64,000 nucleotides of DNA from assembly GCA_030066215.1 (NCBI GenBank), contig JASJCA010000002.1, positions 1 to 64,000 on the forward strand, in the 5' to 3' direction. Every line of letters begins with the position of its first letter. Positions within the stretch are counted from its first letter, which is position 1. Below the pieces are notes generated by a model, which was not told the DNA's origin, did no database searches, and saw only the letters and a program-made list of their open reading frames with translations. Made by a program: the position numbers and the translations under genes. Positions 27,077 to 37,699 of this stretch are shown piece by piece. The DNA is from Rhodobacter sp. Its GTDB lineage: Bacteria > Pseudomonadota > Alphaproteobacteria > Rhodobacterales > Rhodobacteraceae.

Positions 27077-28813
27077 ATGCGAAATCATCTATTGGCCGCT
27101 ACGGCGGTAGCGGCTTTGTGCGTCTTGGCGCCCGCTGCGCAGGCGGATATGGCGGCGGCAGAGCGCTGGATCGACGACGAGTTCCAGCCCTCGGTGCTGT
27201 CACGGGACGAACAGCTTGCCGAGATGCAGTGGTTCATCGACGCTGCAGCGCCCTACGCGGGGATGGAGATCAATGTGCTGTCGGAAACGATCCCGACCCA
27301 CAGCTATGAATCCGAGACTCTGACCCAGGCCTTTGAGGACATCACCGGGATCAAGGTCAACCACCAGCTGTTGGGCGAAGGCGAGGTCGTTCAGGCCGTG
27401 CAGACCCAGATGCAGACCCAGCGGAACCTCTATGACGGTTACGTCAACGACAGCGACCTGATCGGTACGCATGCGCGGCTGCAGTTGGCCTACAACCTCA
27501 GCGATCAGATGGCCGGCGACTGGGCGGCGACGACGAATCCAGGGCTCGACCTTGACGACTTCATCGGCGCGTCCTTCACCACCGGACCCGACGGCAAGCT
27601 CTACCAGCTGCCGGACCAGCAATTCGCCAACCTCTATTGGTTCCGTAAGGACTGGTTCGACCGCGAAGATCTGCAGGCGCAGTTCCGCGACCGCTATGGC
27701 TATGACCTAGGCGTGCCGGTGAACTGGTCGGCCTATGAGGACATCGCCGAGTTCTTCTCGGTCCATGTCGGCGAAATCGATGGCACGACCGTCTATGGCC
27801 ACATGGATTACGGCAAGCGTGCGCCCGACCTCGGCTGGCGGATGACCGATGCCTGGCTATCGATGGCCGGCGCCGGTGACGTCGGCGAGCCGAACGGCAT
27901 CCCAGTCGACGAATGGGGCATCCGGATGGAAGCGGGATCGTGCAACCCGGCCGGTGCCAGCGTCACTCGTGGCGGCGCGGCGAACGGCCCGGCGGCGGTC
28001 TACGCAATCCGCAAATGGGACGAGTGGCTGCGCCAGTACGCGCCCCCGGGCGCCGCGAGCTATGACTTCTACCAGTCGCTGCCTGCGCTTAGCCAAGGCA
28101 ACGTGGCCCAGCAAATCTTCTGGTACACCGCCTTTACCGCCGACATGGTGAAGAGCCTCGAAGAGGGCAACAACACGGTCGATGCCGATGGCACCCCGCT
28201 GTGGCGGATGGCGCCCAGCCCGCACGGGCCGTACTGGACCGAAGGCCAGAAGGTCGGCTATCAGGACGCCGGATCCTGGACCTTCCTGAACTCGACCCCG
28301 TCCGACCGGGCGCAGGCGGCCTGGCTCTACGCCCAGTTCGTCACCTCGAAGACGGTCGACACGCGCAAGTCCCATGTCGGACTGACCTTCATCCGCAACT
28401 CGACGGTGAACCACCAGAGCTTCACCGACCGCGCGCCGAAACTCGGCGGCTTGGTCGAGTTCTACCGCTCGCCCGACCGGGTGGCGTGGTCGCCCACCGG
28501 CATCAACGTGCCGGATTACCCGAAGCTCGCGCAAATCTGGTGGCAGCAGATCGGCGACGTGAATTCGGGCGCCTTCACACCGCAAGAAGCGATGGACCGT
28601 CTGGCCGAAGAGATGGACATCACCATGGCGCGGATGCAGGCAGCCGACGAGGCGGCCAACGTCTATGGCGGCTGCGGCCCGCGGCTGAACGACGAGCAAG
28701 ACGCCAGCTACTGGCTCAGCCAGCCCGGCGCGCCGAAGGCCAAGCTCGACAACGAAAAGCCGCAGGGCGAGACGGTGAAATACGAAGACATCGTCGCGCG
28801 CTGGAACCAGTAG
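27077..28813 (+). CDS. glpV: Glycerol-type ABC transporter substrate-binding protein
   Basis: 578 residues from ATG 27077 with GGGAGGA before it. A signal peptide of about 22 residues ends APAAQA. The mature protein is a long family-1-like SBP. The assignment comes mainly from the five genes behind it, which match the glycerol transporter described in Rhizobium leguminosarum (GlpS, T, P, Q, U and V). It should bind glycerol or a related polyol in the periplasm. A strong stem-loop follows in the gap before glpS. Confidence 0.85.
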   Translation: MRNHLLAATAVAALCVLAPAAQADMAAAERWIDDEFQPSVLSRDEQLAEMQWFIDAAAPYAGMEINVLSETIPTHSYESETLTQAFEDITGIKVNHQLLGEGEVVQAVQTQMQTQRNLYDGYVNDSDLIGTHARLQLAYNLSDQMAGDWAATTNPGLDLDDFIGASFTTGPDGKLYQLPDQQFANLYWFRKDWFDREDLQAQFRDRYGYDLGVPVNWSAYEDIAEFFSVHVGEIDGTTVYGHMDYGKRAPDLGWRMTDAWLSMAGAGDVGEPNGIPVDEWGIRMEAGSCNPAGASVTRGGAANGPAAVYAIRKWDEWLRQYAPPGAASYDFYQSLPALSQGNVAQQIFWYTAFTADMVKSLEEGNNTVDADGTPLWRMAPSPHGPYWTEGQKVGYQDAGSWTFLNSTPSDRAQAAWLYAQFVTSKTVDTRKSHVGLTFIRNSTVNHQSFTDRAPKLGGLVEFYRSPDRVAWSPTGINVPDYPKLAQIWWQQIGDVNSGAFTPQEAMDRLAEEMDITMARMQAADEAANVYGGCGPRLNDEQDASYWLSQPGAPKAKLDNEKPQGETVKYEDIVARWNQ

Positions 28814-28834
28814 GCGCACCCGCGGACAAGACCA

Positions 28835-28859
28835 GCCGGGGCGCCTCGTGTGCCCCGGC
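28835..28859 (+). promoter_or_regulatory. Stem-loop between glpV and glpS
   Basis: 8-bp perfect stem GCCGGGGC (28835-28842) / GCCCCGGC (28852-28859), loop of nine bases, 22 bases after the SBP stop. Such stems often protect the SBP message so that it exceeds the permease and ATPase messages. Confidence 0.55.
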
Positions 28860-28888
28860 GACTCGCATGCCGATTCGGATGACACCCC

Positions 28889-29963
28889 ATGGCGCTTGAG
28901 CTTCGCGACGTGACCAAGACCGTCGGGGCCGAGACGCATATCCACCCTACGACGCTGGCCCTCGACCAGGGCGGCTTCAACATCCTGCTTGGCGCCACCA
29001 ATGCCGGCAAATCGACGCTGATCAAGCTGATGGCCGGGCTGGAAAAACCCACCACCGGCGAGGTCTGGGCGAACGGCGAAAACGTCACCAGCGTCTCGCC
29101 GCAAAAGCGCGAGATCGCGTTGGTGCATCAGTTCTTCGTCAACTACCCGCATATGACGGTCTTCGAAAACATCGCCTCGCCGCTGCGCGTCAAGGGCCTG
29201 GCAAAGTCGGAAATCGAGGCGCGTGTGGAAGAGGCCGCGAACCTGTTGCAACTTGGGCCGATGCTGGCCCGCCGCCCGCAAGAGCTGTCGGGCGGTCAGC
29301 AGCAGCGCACGGCGCTCGCCCGTGCCATCGTCAAGGACGCCACGGCCATCTTCCTCGACGAACCGCTGGCCAATCTCGATTACAAGCTGCGCGAAGAACT
29401 GCGCGAGCAATTGCCTGACATCCTTGCGGGCCGCGGCACCGTCGTCGTCTACGCCACTTCGGAACCTACCGAGGCGCTGCTGCTCGGTGGCACCACCGCG
29501 CTGGTCCACGAGGGCCGGGTCGTCCAAACCGGCCCGACGCCCGCGACCTACCGTGCTCCGGGCAGCCTGACCGCGGCGCAGGTCTTTTCCGACCCGCCAA
29601 TCAACACCGCCCCGGTGGAAAAGCGCGGCGAGGAGATGTGGCTGAGCGACGCGATCTCGTGGCCGGTCTTCGGCGAGGCCGCCGGGCTGGCCGACGGCCG
29701 CTACACCGTTGGCATCCGCCCGCACCACATCACGCCGTACGAGCCGAGCGACGTCTCCATCGCCTTCCGCGGGCCGGTGCAAATCACGGAACTCAGCGGG
29801 TCCGAAAGCGTGGCTCATTTCGCCATCGCCGGGCAGACCTGGGTCAGCCTCGCCTCTGGTGTACATGCCTATCGCGTCGGCGAGGCCCACGAATTCCATA
29901 TGATCCCCGGCCAATGCTTTTATTTCGGGCCCGACGGGTCGCTTGCTGCGAAGGGGCGCGCCC

Positions 29964-29971
<8 letters not shown>
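28889..29971 (+). CDS. glpS: Glycerol ABC transporter ATP-binding protein GlpS
   Basis: 360 residues. Walker A GATNAGKS, canonical signature LSGGQQQRTALARAI and Walker B AIFLDEPLANLDYK are intact. The switch region reads YATSEPTEALLLGG instead of the usual THDQ, as I expect for the GlpS subgroup. It pairs with GlpT, whose signature is degenerate. A TOBE-like C-terminal part follows (from about 240). The last bases overlap the glpT start. Confidence 0.88.
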
Positions 29972-31036
<1,065 letters not shown>

Positions 31037-31040
<4 letters not shown>

Positions 31041-31897
31041 AGACCGAAAACCAACGAGCTTGGTTCTTCGTCCTGCCGGTCTTGGTGTTGGTGGCGTTCA
31101 ACGCCCTCGTGCCGTTGATGACCGTGGTGAACTACTCGGTCCAGGAAACCTTCGGCAACAACCAGTTCTTCTGGGCGGGGCTGAGGTGGTTTGAGGAGAT
31201 CCTGCGGTCGGAGCGATTCCACGCCGCGCTCGGCCGGCAGCTTCTGTTCACCGTCACGATCCTGATCATCGAAATCCCTCTGGGCGTTGCCATCGCACTC
31301 GCCATGCCCCGCCGGGGGTTCTGGGTGCCAGTCTGCCTGGTCCTAATGGCCTTGCCATTGTTGATCCCCTGGAACGTCGTCGGCGCGATGTGGAACATCT
31401 TCACCTTGCCCGATATCGGCCTCTTGGGCTGGACGCTGAACAACGTGCTCGGCATCGATTACAACATGACGCAAAGCCCGGTTGCGGCCTGGATCACCGT
31501 CATCGTCATGGATGTCTGGCACTGGACGTCGCTGGTGGTGCTTCTGGCCTATGCCGGTCTGATCTCGATCCCGGAAGCCTATTACCAGGCCGCCAAGATC
31601 GACGGTGCCTCGAACTGGTCGGTGTTCCGTTACATCCAATTGCCGAAGATGAAACGCGTGCTGACCATCGCGATCCTGCTGCGGTTCATGGACTCGTTCA
31701 ACATCTACACCGAGCCTTTTACGTTGACCGGCGGCGGCCCCGGCAACTCGACCACGCTCCTGTCGATCGACCTGGTGAAAATCGCCCTCGGCCAGTTCGA
31801 CCTCGGTCCCGCCGCGGCGATGTCGCTGATCTATTTTGCCATCACGCTGGCGGTATCGTGGTTGTTCTACACGCTGATGACGAGGGACGAGCCATGA
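31037..31897 (+). CDS. glpP: Glycerol ABC transporter permease GlpP
   Basis: 286 residues, about six membrane segments. The coupling loop YYQAAKIDGASNWSVFRYIQ near residue 180 carries the EAA-type motif. Starts within the end of glpT (ATGA) and overlaps glpQ likewise. It builds the inner-membrane pore with GlpQ. Confidence 0.9.
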
Positions 31898-32691
31898 GAC
31901 CGCGCAGCCTCGTTCCGCTGATCTACATCCTGTTTCTGCTCTTGCCGATCTACTGGCTGGTGGCGATGAGCTTCAAGACCACCAACGAGATTCTCGGCGG
32001 CTTCAGCCTGTTCCCGCAGAAATGGACGCTGGCCAATTACCGGGCGATCTTCACCGATCCGACCTGGTACTGGGGTTACATCAACTCGATCCTCTACGTC
32101 TCGATCAACACGTTGATCTCGCTCGCCGCCGCGCTGCCCGCGGCCTACGCCTTCAGCCGCTATCGCTTCCTCGGCGACAAGCACCTGTTCTTCTGGCTTC
32201 TGACAAACCGCATGGCGCCTGCAGCGGTCTTCGCGTTGCCGTTCTTCCAGCTCTACTCGGCCGTCGGGCTATTCGACACCCACCTCGCCGTGGCGCTGGC
32301 GCATTGCCTGTTCAACATACCCCTCGCGGTATGGATCCTCGAAGGTTTCATGTCCGGCGTGCCGAAGGAACTGGACGAGACGGCCTATGTCGATGGCTAC
32401 TCCTTCCCCCGCTTCTTCGCCACGATCTTCCTGCCGACGATCAAAGCCGGCGTCGGCGTCGCCGCGTTCTTCTGCTTCATGTTCTCCTGGGTCGAGCTTC
32501 TTTTGGCCAAGACGCTCACCGCCGTCGAGGCCAAGCCGATCGCCGCCACTATGACCCGCACCGCTTCGTCCGCGGGCTACGAATTGGGGCTGCTTGCCGC
32601 CGCCGGCGTCCTGACCATCATCCCCGGCGCCATCGTGATCTATTTCGTCCGCAACTACATCGCCAAGGGCTTCGCCCTGGGGAGGGTTTGA
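31894..32691 (+). CDS. glpQ: Glycerol ABC transporter permease GlpQ
   Basis: 265 residues, six membrane segments, with EAA-type loop (ELDETAYVDGYSFPRFF) in the middle. The ATG at 31894 overlaps the glpP stop by four bases. Partner of GlpP; the operon order V-S-T-P-Q-U supports a polyol substrate. Confidence 0.9.
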   Translation: MRPRSLVPLIYILFLLLPIYWLVAMSFKTTNEILGGFSLFPQKWTLANYRAIFTDPTWYWGYINSILYVSINTLISLAAALPAAYAFSRYRFLGDKHLFFWLLTNRMAPAAVFALPFFQLYSAVGLFDTHLAVALAHCLFNIPLAVWILEGFMSGVPKELDETAYVDGYSFPRFFATIFLPTIKAGVGVAAFFCFMFSWVELLLAKTLTAVEAKPIAATMTRTASSAGYELGLLAAAGVLTIIPGAIVIYFVRNYIAKGFALGRV

Positions 32692-33096
32692 ATGCGCAAG
32701 CTGATCTACCTGATCCTTACCCTTCCCGCTGTCGCCATGGCCCAAGGCTGGGGCAATGTCGGCCAGCCGAAGGAAGAGGTGTTTTCCTGGGCGAAATGGT
32801 GGACCGAGCCCTTGTTCGGCGGGTTTTGGATGGCCTGGACCCGCTCGACGCTGGCCTTCTTCGTCTTCATCTTCGCCGCCATTGCCCTGATGGCCGTACT
32901 GGAACTGCGCCGCCCTGGCGGGGACGAGCGCTATGGTATCCTTAGGCTCACCACCACCCGCGGCGACCGGCTGTTCATCTCGCTTCTTGGCTCGGCCTAC
33001 ATCTTCCTCGCCTGGCTCGGCCTCTTTGGCCTGCCGCTTTGGGGGCCGCTGGTGCTGGCTGTTTTGTGGTTCGGTTTCTGCTTCTGGCGGGTTTAG
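32692..33096 (+). CDS. glpU: Small membrane protein GlpU (DUF2160 family)
   Basis: 134 residues starting on the base after the glpQ stop. A signal-like or first membrane helix (LIYLILTLPAVAMAQ) is followed by two or three further hydrophobic segments (AFFVFIFAAIALMAV, LFISLLGSAYIFLAWLGLFG, LVLAVLWFGFCFW). The family accompanies GlpSTPQV transporters; its role is not established. The operon ends here and is convergent with the isomerase gene. Confidence 0.85.
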   Translation: MRKLIYLILTLPAVAMAQGWGNVGQPKEEVFSWAKWWTEPLFGGFWMAWTRSTLAFFVFIFAAIALMAVLELRRPGGDERYGILRLTTTRGDRLFISLLGSAYIFLAWLGLFGLPLWGPLVLAVLWFGFCFWRV

Positions 33097-33171
33097 GTTG
33101 GCCGCGGCTTGTCTGATATGGCGCGCCTCTGCCCCCTGAACACCGGCCTGAAAGATGTGCGCGCGGTAGCG

Positions 33172-34032
33172 TCAGCCCGTGGTCAGGTCGAGACCGGCCT
33201 TGCGGGCCTCGTCCGCTAAGAACGGAAGGCCGAGATCCAGCACGTCGCCTGCGCGCTCGGCCACCGGGCGCCAGACCGCGAGGCCTGCGGCGATCTCGGG
33301 CGCGACATAGACAAAGCTTTCGAGCGTCATCGCGCCGTCGAAGCCAACCTCACGGATGCCTTCGAACGTGGCCTGCCAGTCGATCGTGCCGCGCCCGGGT
33401 ACGCCACGGTTCGACTCCGACAGATGCACATAGCCCAGATGCTCGCCAGCATCGGCAAAGCCCTCGGCCATGCCACGCTCTTCGATATTCATGTGATACG
33501 TGTCGAGGTGGATGAAGGCGTTCGGCACGCCGGTGCGTTCGATGATCCGGGCGGTCTGCGCGGCGGTATTTAGAAGGTGCGTTTCGTAGCGGTTGCAGGG
33601 CTCCAACCCAAGGCGCATGCCAAGGGCTTTCGCGGTTTTCGCAACGCGTTCGACCAAGCGGCAGATCGCGTCGAGCTCCCTCTCGGTCGGCGGCGCGCCC
33701 GAGGTCTTGCCGATCGTGCCATAGGTGACGCCCGACAACGCCTCGGACCCCGCCTCGTGCGCGGCCAGAACCACATGGTCGAGGAACGCCGCGACAGTGG
33801 CGGTGTCGTTGGTGACATCCATCGAGGCGGGCAGACCCAGCGAGCACACCACCTGCATCTCGTGCCGTTCCACCGCGCGCCGCGTGCCGGCGCTATCGAA
33901 ACGGCGCGGATCTAGCAGCGGAACCTCGATCAGAGTCGCGCCCAGTTCCTTGATCGGCGGCAGCAGGCGATCAGCGTCCGTCGGATTCCAGAACGGCGTG
34001 AAGGCGAGCGAATGCAATCCGAGTTGCGCCAA
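33172..34032 (-). CDS. Sugar phosphate isomerase/epimerase-type TIM barrel
   Basis: 286 residues from a TTG at 34032, just after the ATPase stop with AAGGATCCGG before it; the frame further upstream only shadows the ATPase gene. The barrel shows typical metal-ligand regions: LGLEPCNRYETH (Glu), FIHLDTYHMNIEE (Asp/His), YVHLSESNRGVPG (His/Glu) and AMTLESFVY (Glu). This layout fits D-tagatose/D-psicose 3-epimerase-like enzymes. It ends the RbsB/C/A-like operon, so it likely acts on the imported sugar. Confidence 0.85.
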   Translation of the reverse strand: MAQLGLHSLAFTPFWNPTDADRLLPPIKELGATLIEVPLLDPRRFDSAGTRRAVERHEMQVVCSLGLPASMDVTNDTATVAAFLDHVVLAAHEAGSEALSGVTYGTIGKTSGAPPTERELDAICRLVERVAKTAKALGMRLGLEPCNRYETHLLNTAAQTARIIERTGVPNAFIHLDTYHMNIEERGMAEGFADAGEHLGYVHLSESNRGVPGRGTIDWQATFEGIREVGFDGAMTLESFVYVAPEIAAGLAVWRPVAERAGDVLDLGLPFLADEARKAGLDLTTG

Positions 34033-34045
34033 TTTCCGGATCCTT

Positions 34046-34789
34046 TCAGTCGTGGGCGCCGACGATATAGGCCACGACCTCTGCCATATCGGTCGCTTCG
34101 CGGGCGAGATCGGCGATGACGTTGCCGCGGCGTAGGACGACGATACGGCCAGAGACCTCGAAGACATCGTTCAGGCGGTGGCTGATCAGGATGATCGCGA
34201 TGCCTTCGTCGCGCATTTGACGGATCAGTTGCAGCACGCTTTCCACCTCGCGCACGGCAAGTGCCGCGGTGGGTTCGTCCATGATGACCAGCTTCGGCTG
34301 GAAAGTCAGCGCGCGGGCGATGGCAATGGTCTGCTGCTGCCCGCCTGAGAGCATGCCGACCGGGATGTGGATCGTCGGCACATGCACGCCCAGGCGGTCG
34401 ACCATCTTCTGCGCCTCGACGTCGATCTTGGTCTTGTCGACGAAATTGGGGAACAGGCCCCAGAGGCGTTTGGTCGGCTCGCGGCCGAGAAAGATGTTGT
34501 TGGCGACATCCTGCTGCGGGGCGAGCGCGAGATCCTGATAGATCATCTCGATACCCTTCGAGCGCCGCGTGCCCGGGTCAATCTGGGTCAGGTCCTCACC
34601 GTCGAAACTCACTCGGCCGTTGTCGACCGGGTAGACCCCGGTGACGGTCTTCATCAACGTCGACTTGCCGGCGCCATTGTCGCCGACGAGTCCCACGACC
34701 TCGCCGGCCTCGACTGCCAGGTCGACGCCGTTTAGCACCTGCACGGCGCCAAAGGACTTTTCCAGGCCATTGAGTTCGAGCAGCGCCAT
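34046..34789 (-). CDS. Sugar ABC transporter ATP-binding protein (RbsA/FrcA-like, single domain)
   Basis: 247 residues from the ATG at 34789; the GTG one codon earlier overlaps the permease end. Walker A GDNGAGKST, signature LSGGQQQTIAIARAL, Walker B LVIMDEPTAAL and His loop LISHRLNDVFEV are complete. RbsA has two such domains, but this has one, as in FrcA, so the protein should act as a homodimer. The start overlaps the permease stop. Confidence 0.9.
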   Translation of the reverse strand: MALLELNGLEKSFGAVQVLNGVDLAVEAGEVVGLVGDNGAGKSTLMKTVTGVYPVDNGRVSFDGEDLTQIDPGTRRSKGIEMIYQDLALAPQQDVANNIFLGREPTKRLWGLFPNFVDKTKIDVEAQKMVDRLGVHVPTIHIPVGMLSGGQQQTIAIARALTFQPKLVIMDEPTAALAVREVESVLQLIRQMRDEGIAIILISHRLNDVFEVSGRIVVLRRGNVIADLAREATDMAEVVAYIVGAHD

Positions 34790-35817
34790 CACTCCCTCCG
34801 CTGCGCGCGCACCTGGTCGAGCCAGACCGCGGCGATCAGCACGGCGCCAATGGCCATCTGCTGGTAATAGGCCTGCACCGCCATGAGGTTCAGACCGTTC
34901 TGCAATACCCCCATGATCAGCGCCCCGATCATCGTGCCGAGGATCGAGCCACGCCCGCCGAACAGGTTCGTACCGCCGATGATCGCGGCCGTGATCGCCA
35001 GCAACTCATAGGTCAGCCCCGCCGTCGGGTCGCCCGTATTGACCCGCGCGGTGAAGATCAGCCCGGCGATCCCGGCCATCAGACCGGAAATCGTGTACAG
35101 GTACATGCGCTGGCGGCGCACGTTGATCCCCGTCGCGCGGGCGGCGTTCTCGTTGTCGCCGAGCGCCAGGGTGTGATGGCCAAAGGGTGTATGGGCCAGA
35201 ACGTAATGGGCGATCAGGGCCACGCCGAGCAGGATGAAAACCGGCGTCGGAACACCCCAGGGCCGCGCCTGGCCAAGGAACAGGATTTCGTCCGGCAGGC
35301 CATAGATGCCGCGCCCGCTGGAGATTATCAGCGCAAGCCCCCGCGCGATCCCCAGCATGCCGAGAGTGACGATGAAGGCGGGCACCCGGCCACGGGTGAT
35401 GATGAACCCGTTGACCCAACCTGCCGCCGCGCCGGCGCCCAGCGAGCCGACAATCGCGAAATACCACGGCCACTCCAGGGTCACCACCAACGCCGCCCCG
35501 GTTACCGAGGCCAGCCCGAGGACCGAACCCAGCGACAAGTCGATTCCCGCAGCGCTGATCACGAAGGTCGCGCCGATGGCGAGGACACCGAACGTCGCCG
35601 AGGCGAGGATAATGTTGAAGAGGTTGTTGGCGGTCAAAAAGACGCGCGTGCCATCACCGGTCACCGGCGACAATATCGCCATGACCGCGGCCAACGCGAC
35701 CAGCACCAACAGCGATTCCGCGCGCACATGGGTGCGTTCCAGCGCCCGCGCAATCGTTCCGAAGCCTAAGGTGGGGGCCGGACGCGCCGGCCCCCCTTGC
35801 GCGTTGTTACTTGACAT
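34789..35817 (-). CDS. Sugar ABC transporter permease (RbsC/FrcC-like)
   Basis: 342 residues if it starts at ATG 35817, which overlaps the SBP end by 11 bases; an internal GTG after the first thirty residues is another option. About eight to ten membrane segments, with GAALVVTLEWPWYF, ITRGRVPAFIVTLGMLGIARG and ALGDNENAARATGINV as family markers. A 9-bp stem in its first codons (35773-35795) lies just behind the SBP stop. Confidence 0.88.
   Translation of the reverse strand: MSSNNAQGGPARPAPTLGFGTIARALERTHVRAESLLVLVALAAVMAILSPVTGDGTRVFLTANNLFNIILASATFGVLAIGATFVISAAGIDLSLGSVLGLASVTGAALVVTLEWPWYFAIVGSLGAGAAAGWVNGFIITRGRVPAFIVTLGMLGIARGLALIISSGRGIYGLPDEILFLGQARPWGVPTPVFILLGVALIAHYVLAHTPFGHHTLALGDNENAARATGINVRRQRMYLYTISGLMAGIAGLIFTARVNTGDPTAGLTYELLAITAAIIGGTNLFGGRGSILGTMIGALIMGVLQNGLNLMAVQAYYQQMAIGAVLIAAVWLDQVRAQRRE
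35773..35795 (-). promoter_or_regulatory. Stem-loop behind the RbsB-like SBP gene
   Basis: Perfect 9-bp stem (GGGGGCCGG / CCGGCCCCC) with a 5-base loop, 12 bases after the SBP stop and inside the first codons of the permease frame. It could protect the SBP mRNA or reduce permease translation. Confidence 0.5.
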
Positions 35818-36763
35818 ACTCGAGCATCGGTTCGGTTCCGGCGTCGAGCACATCCTTGGTCAGCACCATAGTGGGGACGTAGATCCAGTCATCGTCCGGC
35901 GTCTCACCCATCTTGAGCTTAGACACCATCTCGACCGCCTGCTTGCCGACAAGGTAGGGCAGCTGCGCAACGCTTGCGTTGAGCCGGCCGGACTTGATCG
36001 ATTTCACCGCATCCGAATTGCCGTCGACGCCGATCACGATCACTTGGTCCTGCAGACCTGCAGCATAGACCGTTTCGACCGAGCCCAAGGCCATGCCGTC
36101 ATTGGCAGCGAAAACCGCAACGAGGTCTGGATGCGCCGTCAGGATGTCGTTGGTGATGTTGGCCGCCTTGCCGCGATCCCAGTCGCCGGGCAGCGAGGCC
36201 ACGACCTCCAACCCTGGCGCGAGCTCTCCCAGCTTGTCAGCAAAACCGGTCGCGCGCTTCTGGCCTGTGATGTTGCCCGAAAGCCCCTCGATCACCAGAA
36301 CCGGCCCCGAAGCGTCGGCGCCCAGTTGGCCCACCAGCCATTCGGCACCTTGCGCCCCGGCGGCCACATTGTCCGAGCCGATCGAGAATGCGATGTCGAC
36401 GCCTGCATCCATGGCGATCTTGTGGTCGAGGTTGCCGTCGAGGTCGACGACCGGGATGCCCATGTCGTTGGCGCGTTTCAAACATGGCAGCAGGATCGTC
36501 GAGTTGATCGCAGCGGTGATCATCGCGTCTGGCTGACGCTCAAGCATCGTGTTGCAGACATTGAGCTGCGGCTCGGCCGCTTGGTCGCTTTCCACCGCCT
36601 GCAGGTAGTATTCCACACCGGCGGCTTCTGCGCCCTCACGTACGCCCAATTCCATCGCGCCCCAGAACGGGTTCGCCAAGGTCTTCATCAAGACGCCGTA
36701 GGTCTCGGCAGTGGCCGGCGCCGCAAACAGGGCAAGCGCGGCCGTCATCAACAGCTTTTTCAT
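35807..36763 (-). CDS. Sugar ABC transporter substrate-binding protein (RbsB-like)
   Basis: 318 residues from ATG 36763, preceded by GGAGGAG; longer starts are rejected. A signal peptide of about 19 residues (MKKLLMTAALALFAAPATA). The mature part reads YGVLMKTLANPFWGAM, then NVCNTMLERQPDAMI and VFAANDGMALGSVE, the usual pattern of the CUT2 (ribose/fructose/myo-inositol) binding proteins. It is the first gene of a four-gene operon. The sugar is not evident. Confidence 0.88.
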   Translation of the reverse strand: MKKLLMTAALALFAAPATAETYGVLMKTLANPFWGAMELGVREGAEAAGVEYYLQAVESDQAAEPQLNVCNTMLERQPDAMITAAINSTILLPCLKRANDMGIPVVDLDGNLDHKIAMDAGVDIAFSIGSDNVAAGAQGAEWLVGQLGADASGPVLVIEGLSGNITGQKRATGFADKLGELAPGLEVVASLPGDWDRGKAANITNDILTAHPDLVAVFAANDGMALGSVETVYAAGLQDQVIVIGVDGNSDAVKSIKSGRLNASVAQLPYLVGKQAVEMVSKLKMGETPDDDWIYVPTMVLTKDVLDAGTEPMLEYVK

Positions 36764-36963
36764 GAAAGTATCTCCTCCATTGGCGTGGGCCCGGGACGGC
36801 GCTTCTTTGCGGCGCTGCAGGTCTGACCCCTCCGGCAGGGGCGCACGGGGCTGCCGACGGGGCGGACTGGCTCGACGCAAGTTCGGCGCACGGCAAGTCT
36901 CGACCGCATGCTAGGAAGCTGGGCAAATCCAGTAAACAGTTTTCCGTGTGGGTGCTGTCGGTG

Positions 36964-36980
36964 ACGGGTTCGGGACCCGT
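36964..36980 (-). terminator. Short hairpin after the SDR gene
   Basis: 6-bp stem ACGGGT / ACCCGT with a 5-base loop, beginning 15 bases after the end of the SDR gene on the minus strand. No T run; weak evidence. Confidence 0.3.
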
Positions 36981-36994
36981 GCTGAGCAGAAACG

Positions 36995-37699
36995 TCAGAA
37001 CCTTTCGACCCAGGGCCGTACGGCGACCTCCTCGGACCAGGCGCTGCGATGTTGAGCGATGAGGGCAAGGTAAGTGTCGGCGATGGCGTCGGGGTCCAGC
37101 ATCGAATCGGGATTGCCCGTGGGATCGATGCGCTCGGGACGACCGGGGTTGCGGATGCCGCCGTCGATGTTGATCCAGGCGACGTGGATGCCTTGCGGGT
37201 GCAGCTCGCGCGCCATCGACTGGGCCAGGCCGCGTTGAGCGAACTTGCCCATGGCGAAACTCGCCGATTGCGGGAATCCTTTGACGCCCGCCGAGGCGCC
37301 GGTGAACAGGATCGTGCCGCGGGTGCCCCCTTGCGGCTCGGCCGTCAGCATGGCGCGCGCGGCAGCCTGGCCCATCAGGAAGGCACCGAAGGCGGTGACC
37401 TCGACGGCCTTGCGCACGGTCTCGGGGTCGAGGCCAATAAGCGGGCCGCGCACCCGGGCGGAGGGGTTGTAGATCGCCACCCGCGGCGCCGCAGGCAGGT
37501 CGTCGAACAGCGCGGCCATGGCGGCGGGATCGGAGGCGTCCAAGGTGACGGTCTGGGCATCGGTCTCGGCAGCTACGACGGCCATCTTGGCACCGGTGCG
37601 GGCGGCGAGGACGAGGTTGTGGTCGGGCGCGAGCTTGCGCGCGAGCGAGGCGGAAAGGCCGTCGCCGACGCCGACGATCACGGCGATGGGTTTGGTCAT
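36995..37699 (-). CDS. Short-chain dehydrogenase-like protein, catalytic Tyr replaced
   Basis: 234 residues. The cofactor loop VGVGDGLSASLARKL near the start stands for TGxxxGIG. The region that should read YxxxK is SASFAMGKFAQRGLAQSMAREL: the Lys is kept but Phe stands in the Tyr position. It is therefore either a divergent enzyme or a binding protein. The ATG at 37699 overlaps the stop of the isomerase gene by four bases, so the two are translated together. About 230 bases separate it from the RbsB-like SBP operon downstream. Confidence 0.8.
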   Translation of the reverse strand: MTKPIAVIVGVGDGLSASLARKLAPDHNLVLAARTGAKMAVVAAETDAQTVTLDASDPAAMAALFDDLPAAPRVAIYNPSARVRGPLIGLDPETVRKAVEVTAFGAFLMGQAAARAMLTAEPQGGTRGTILFTGASAGVKGFPQSASFAMGKFAQRGLAQSMARELHPQGIHVAWINIDGGIRNPGRPERIDPTGNPDSMLDPDAIADTYLALIAQHRSAWSEEVAVRPWVERF

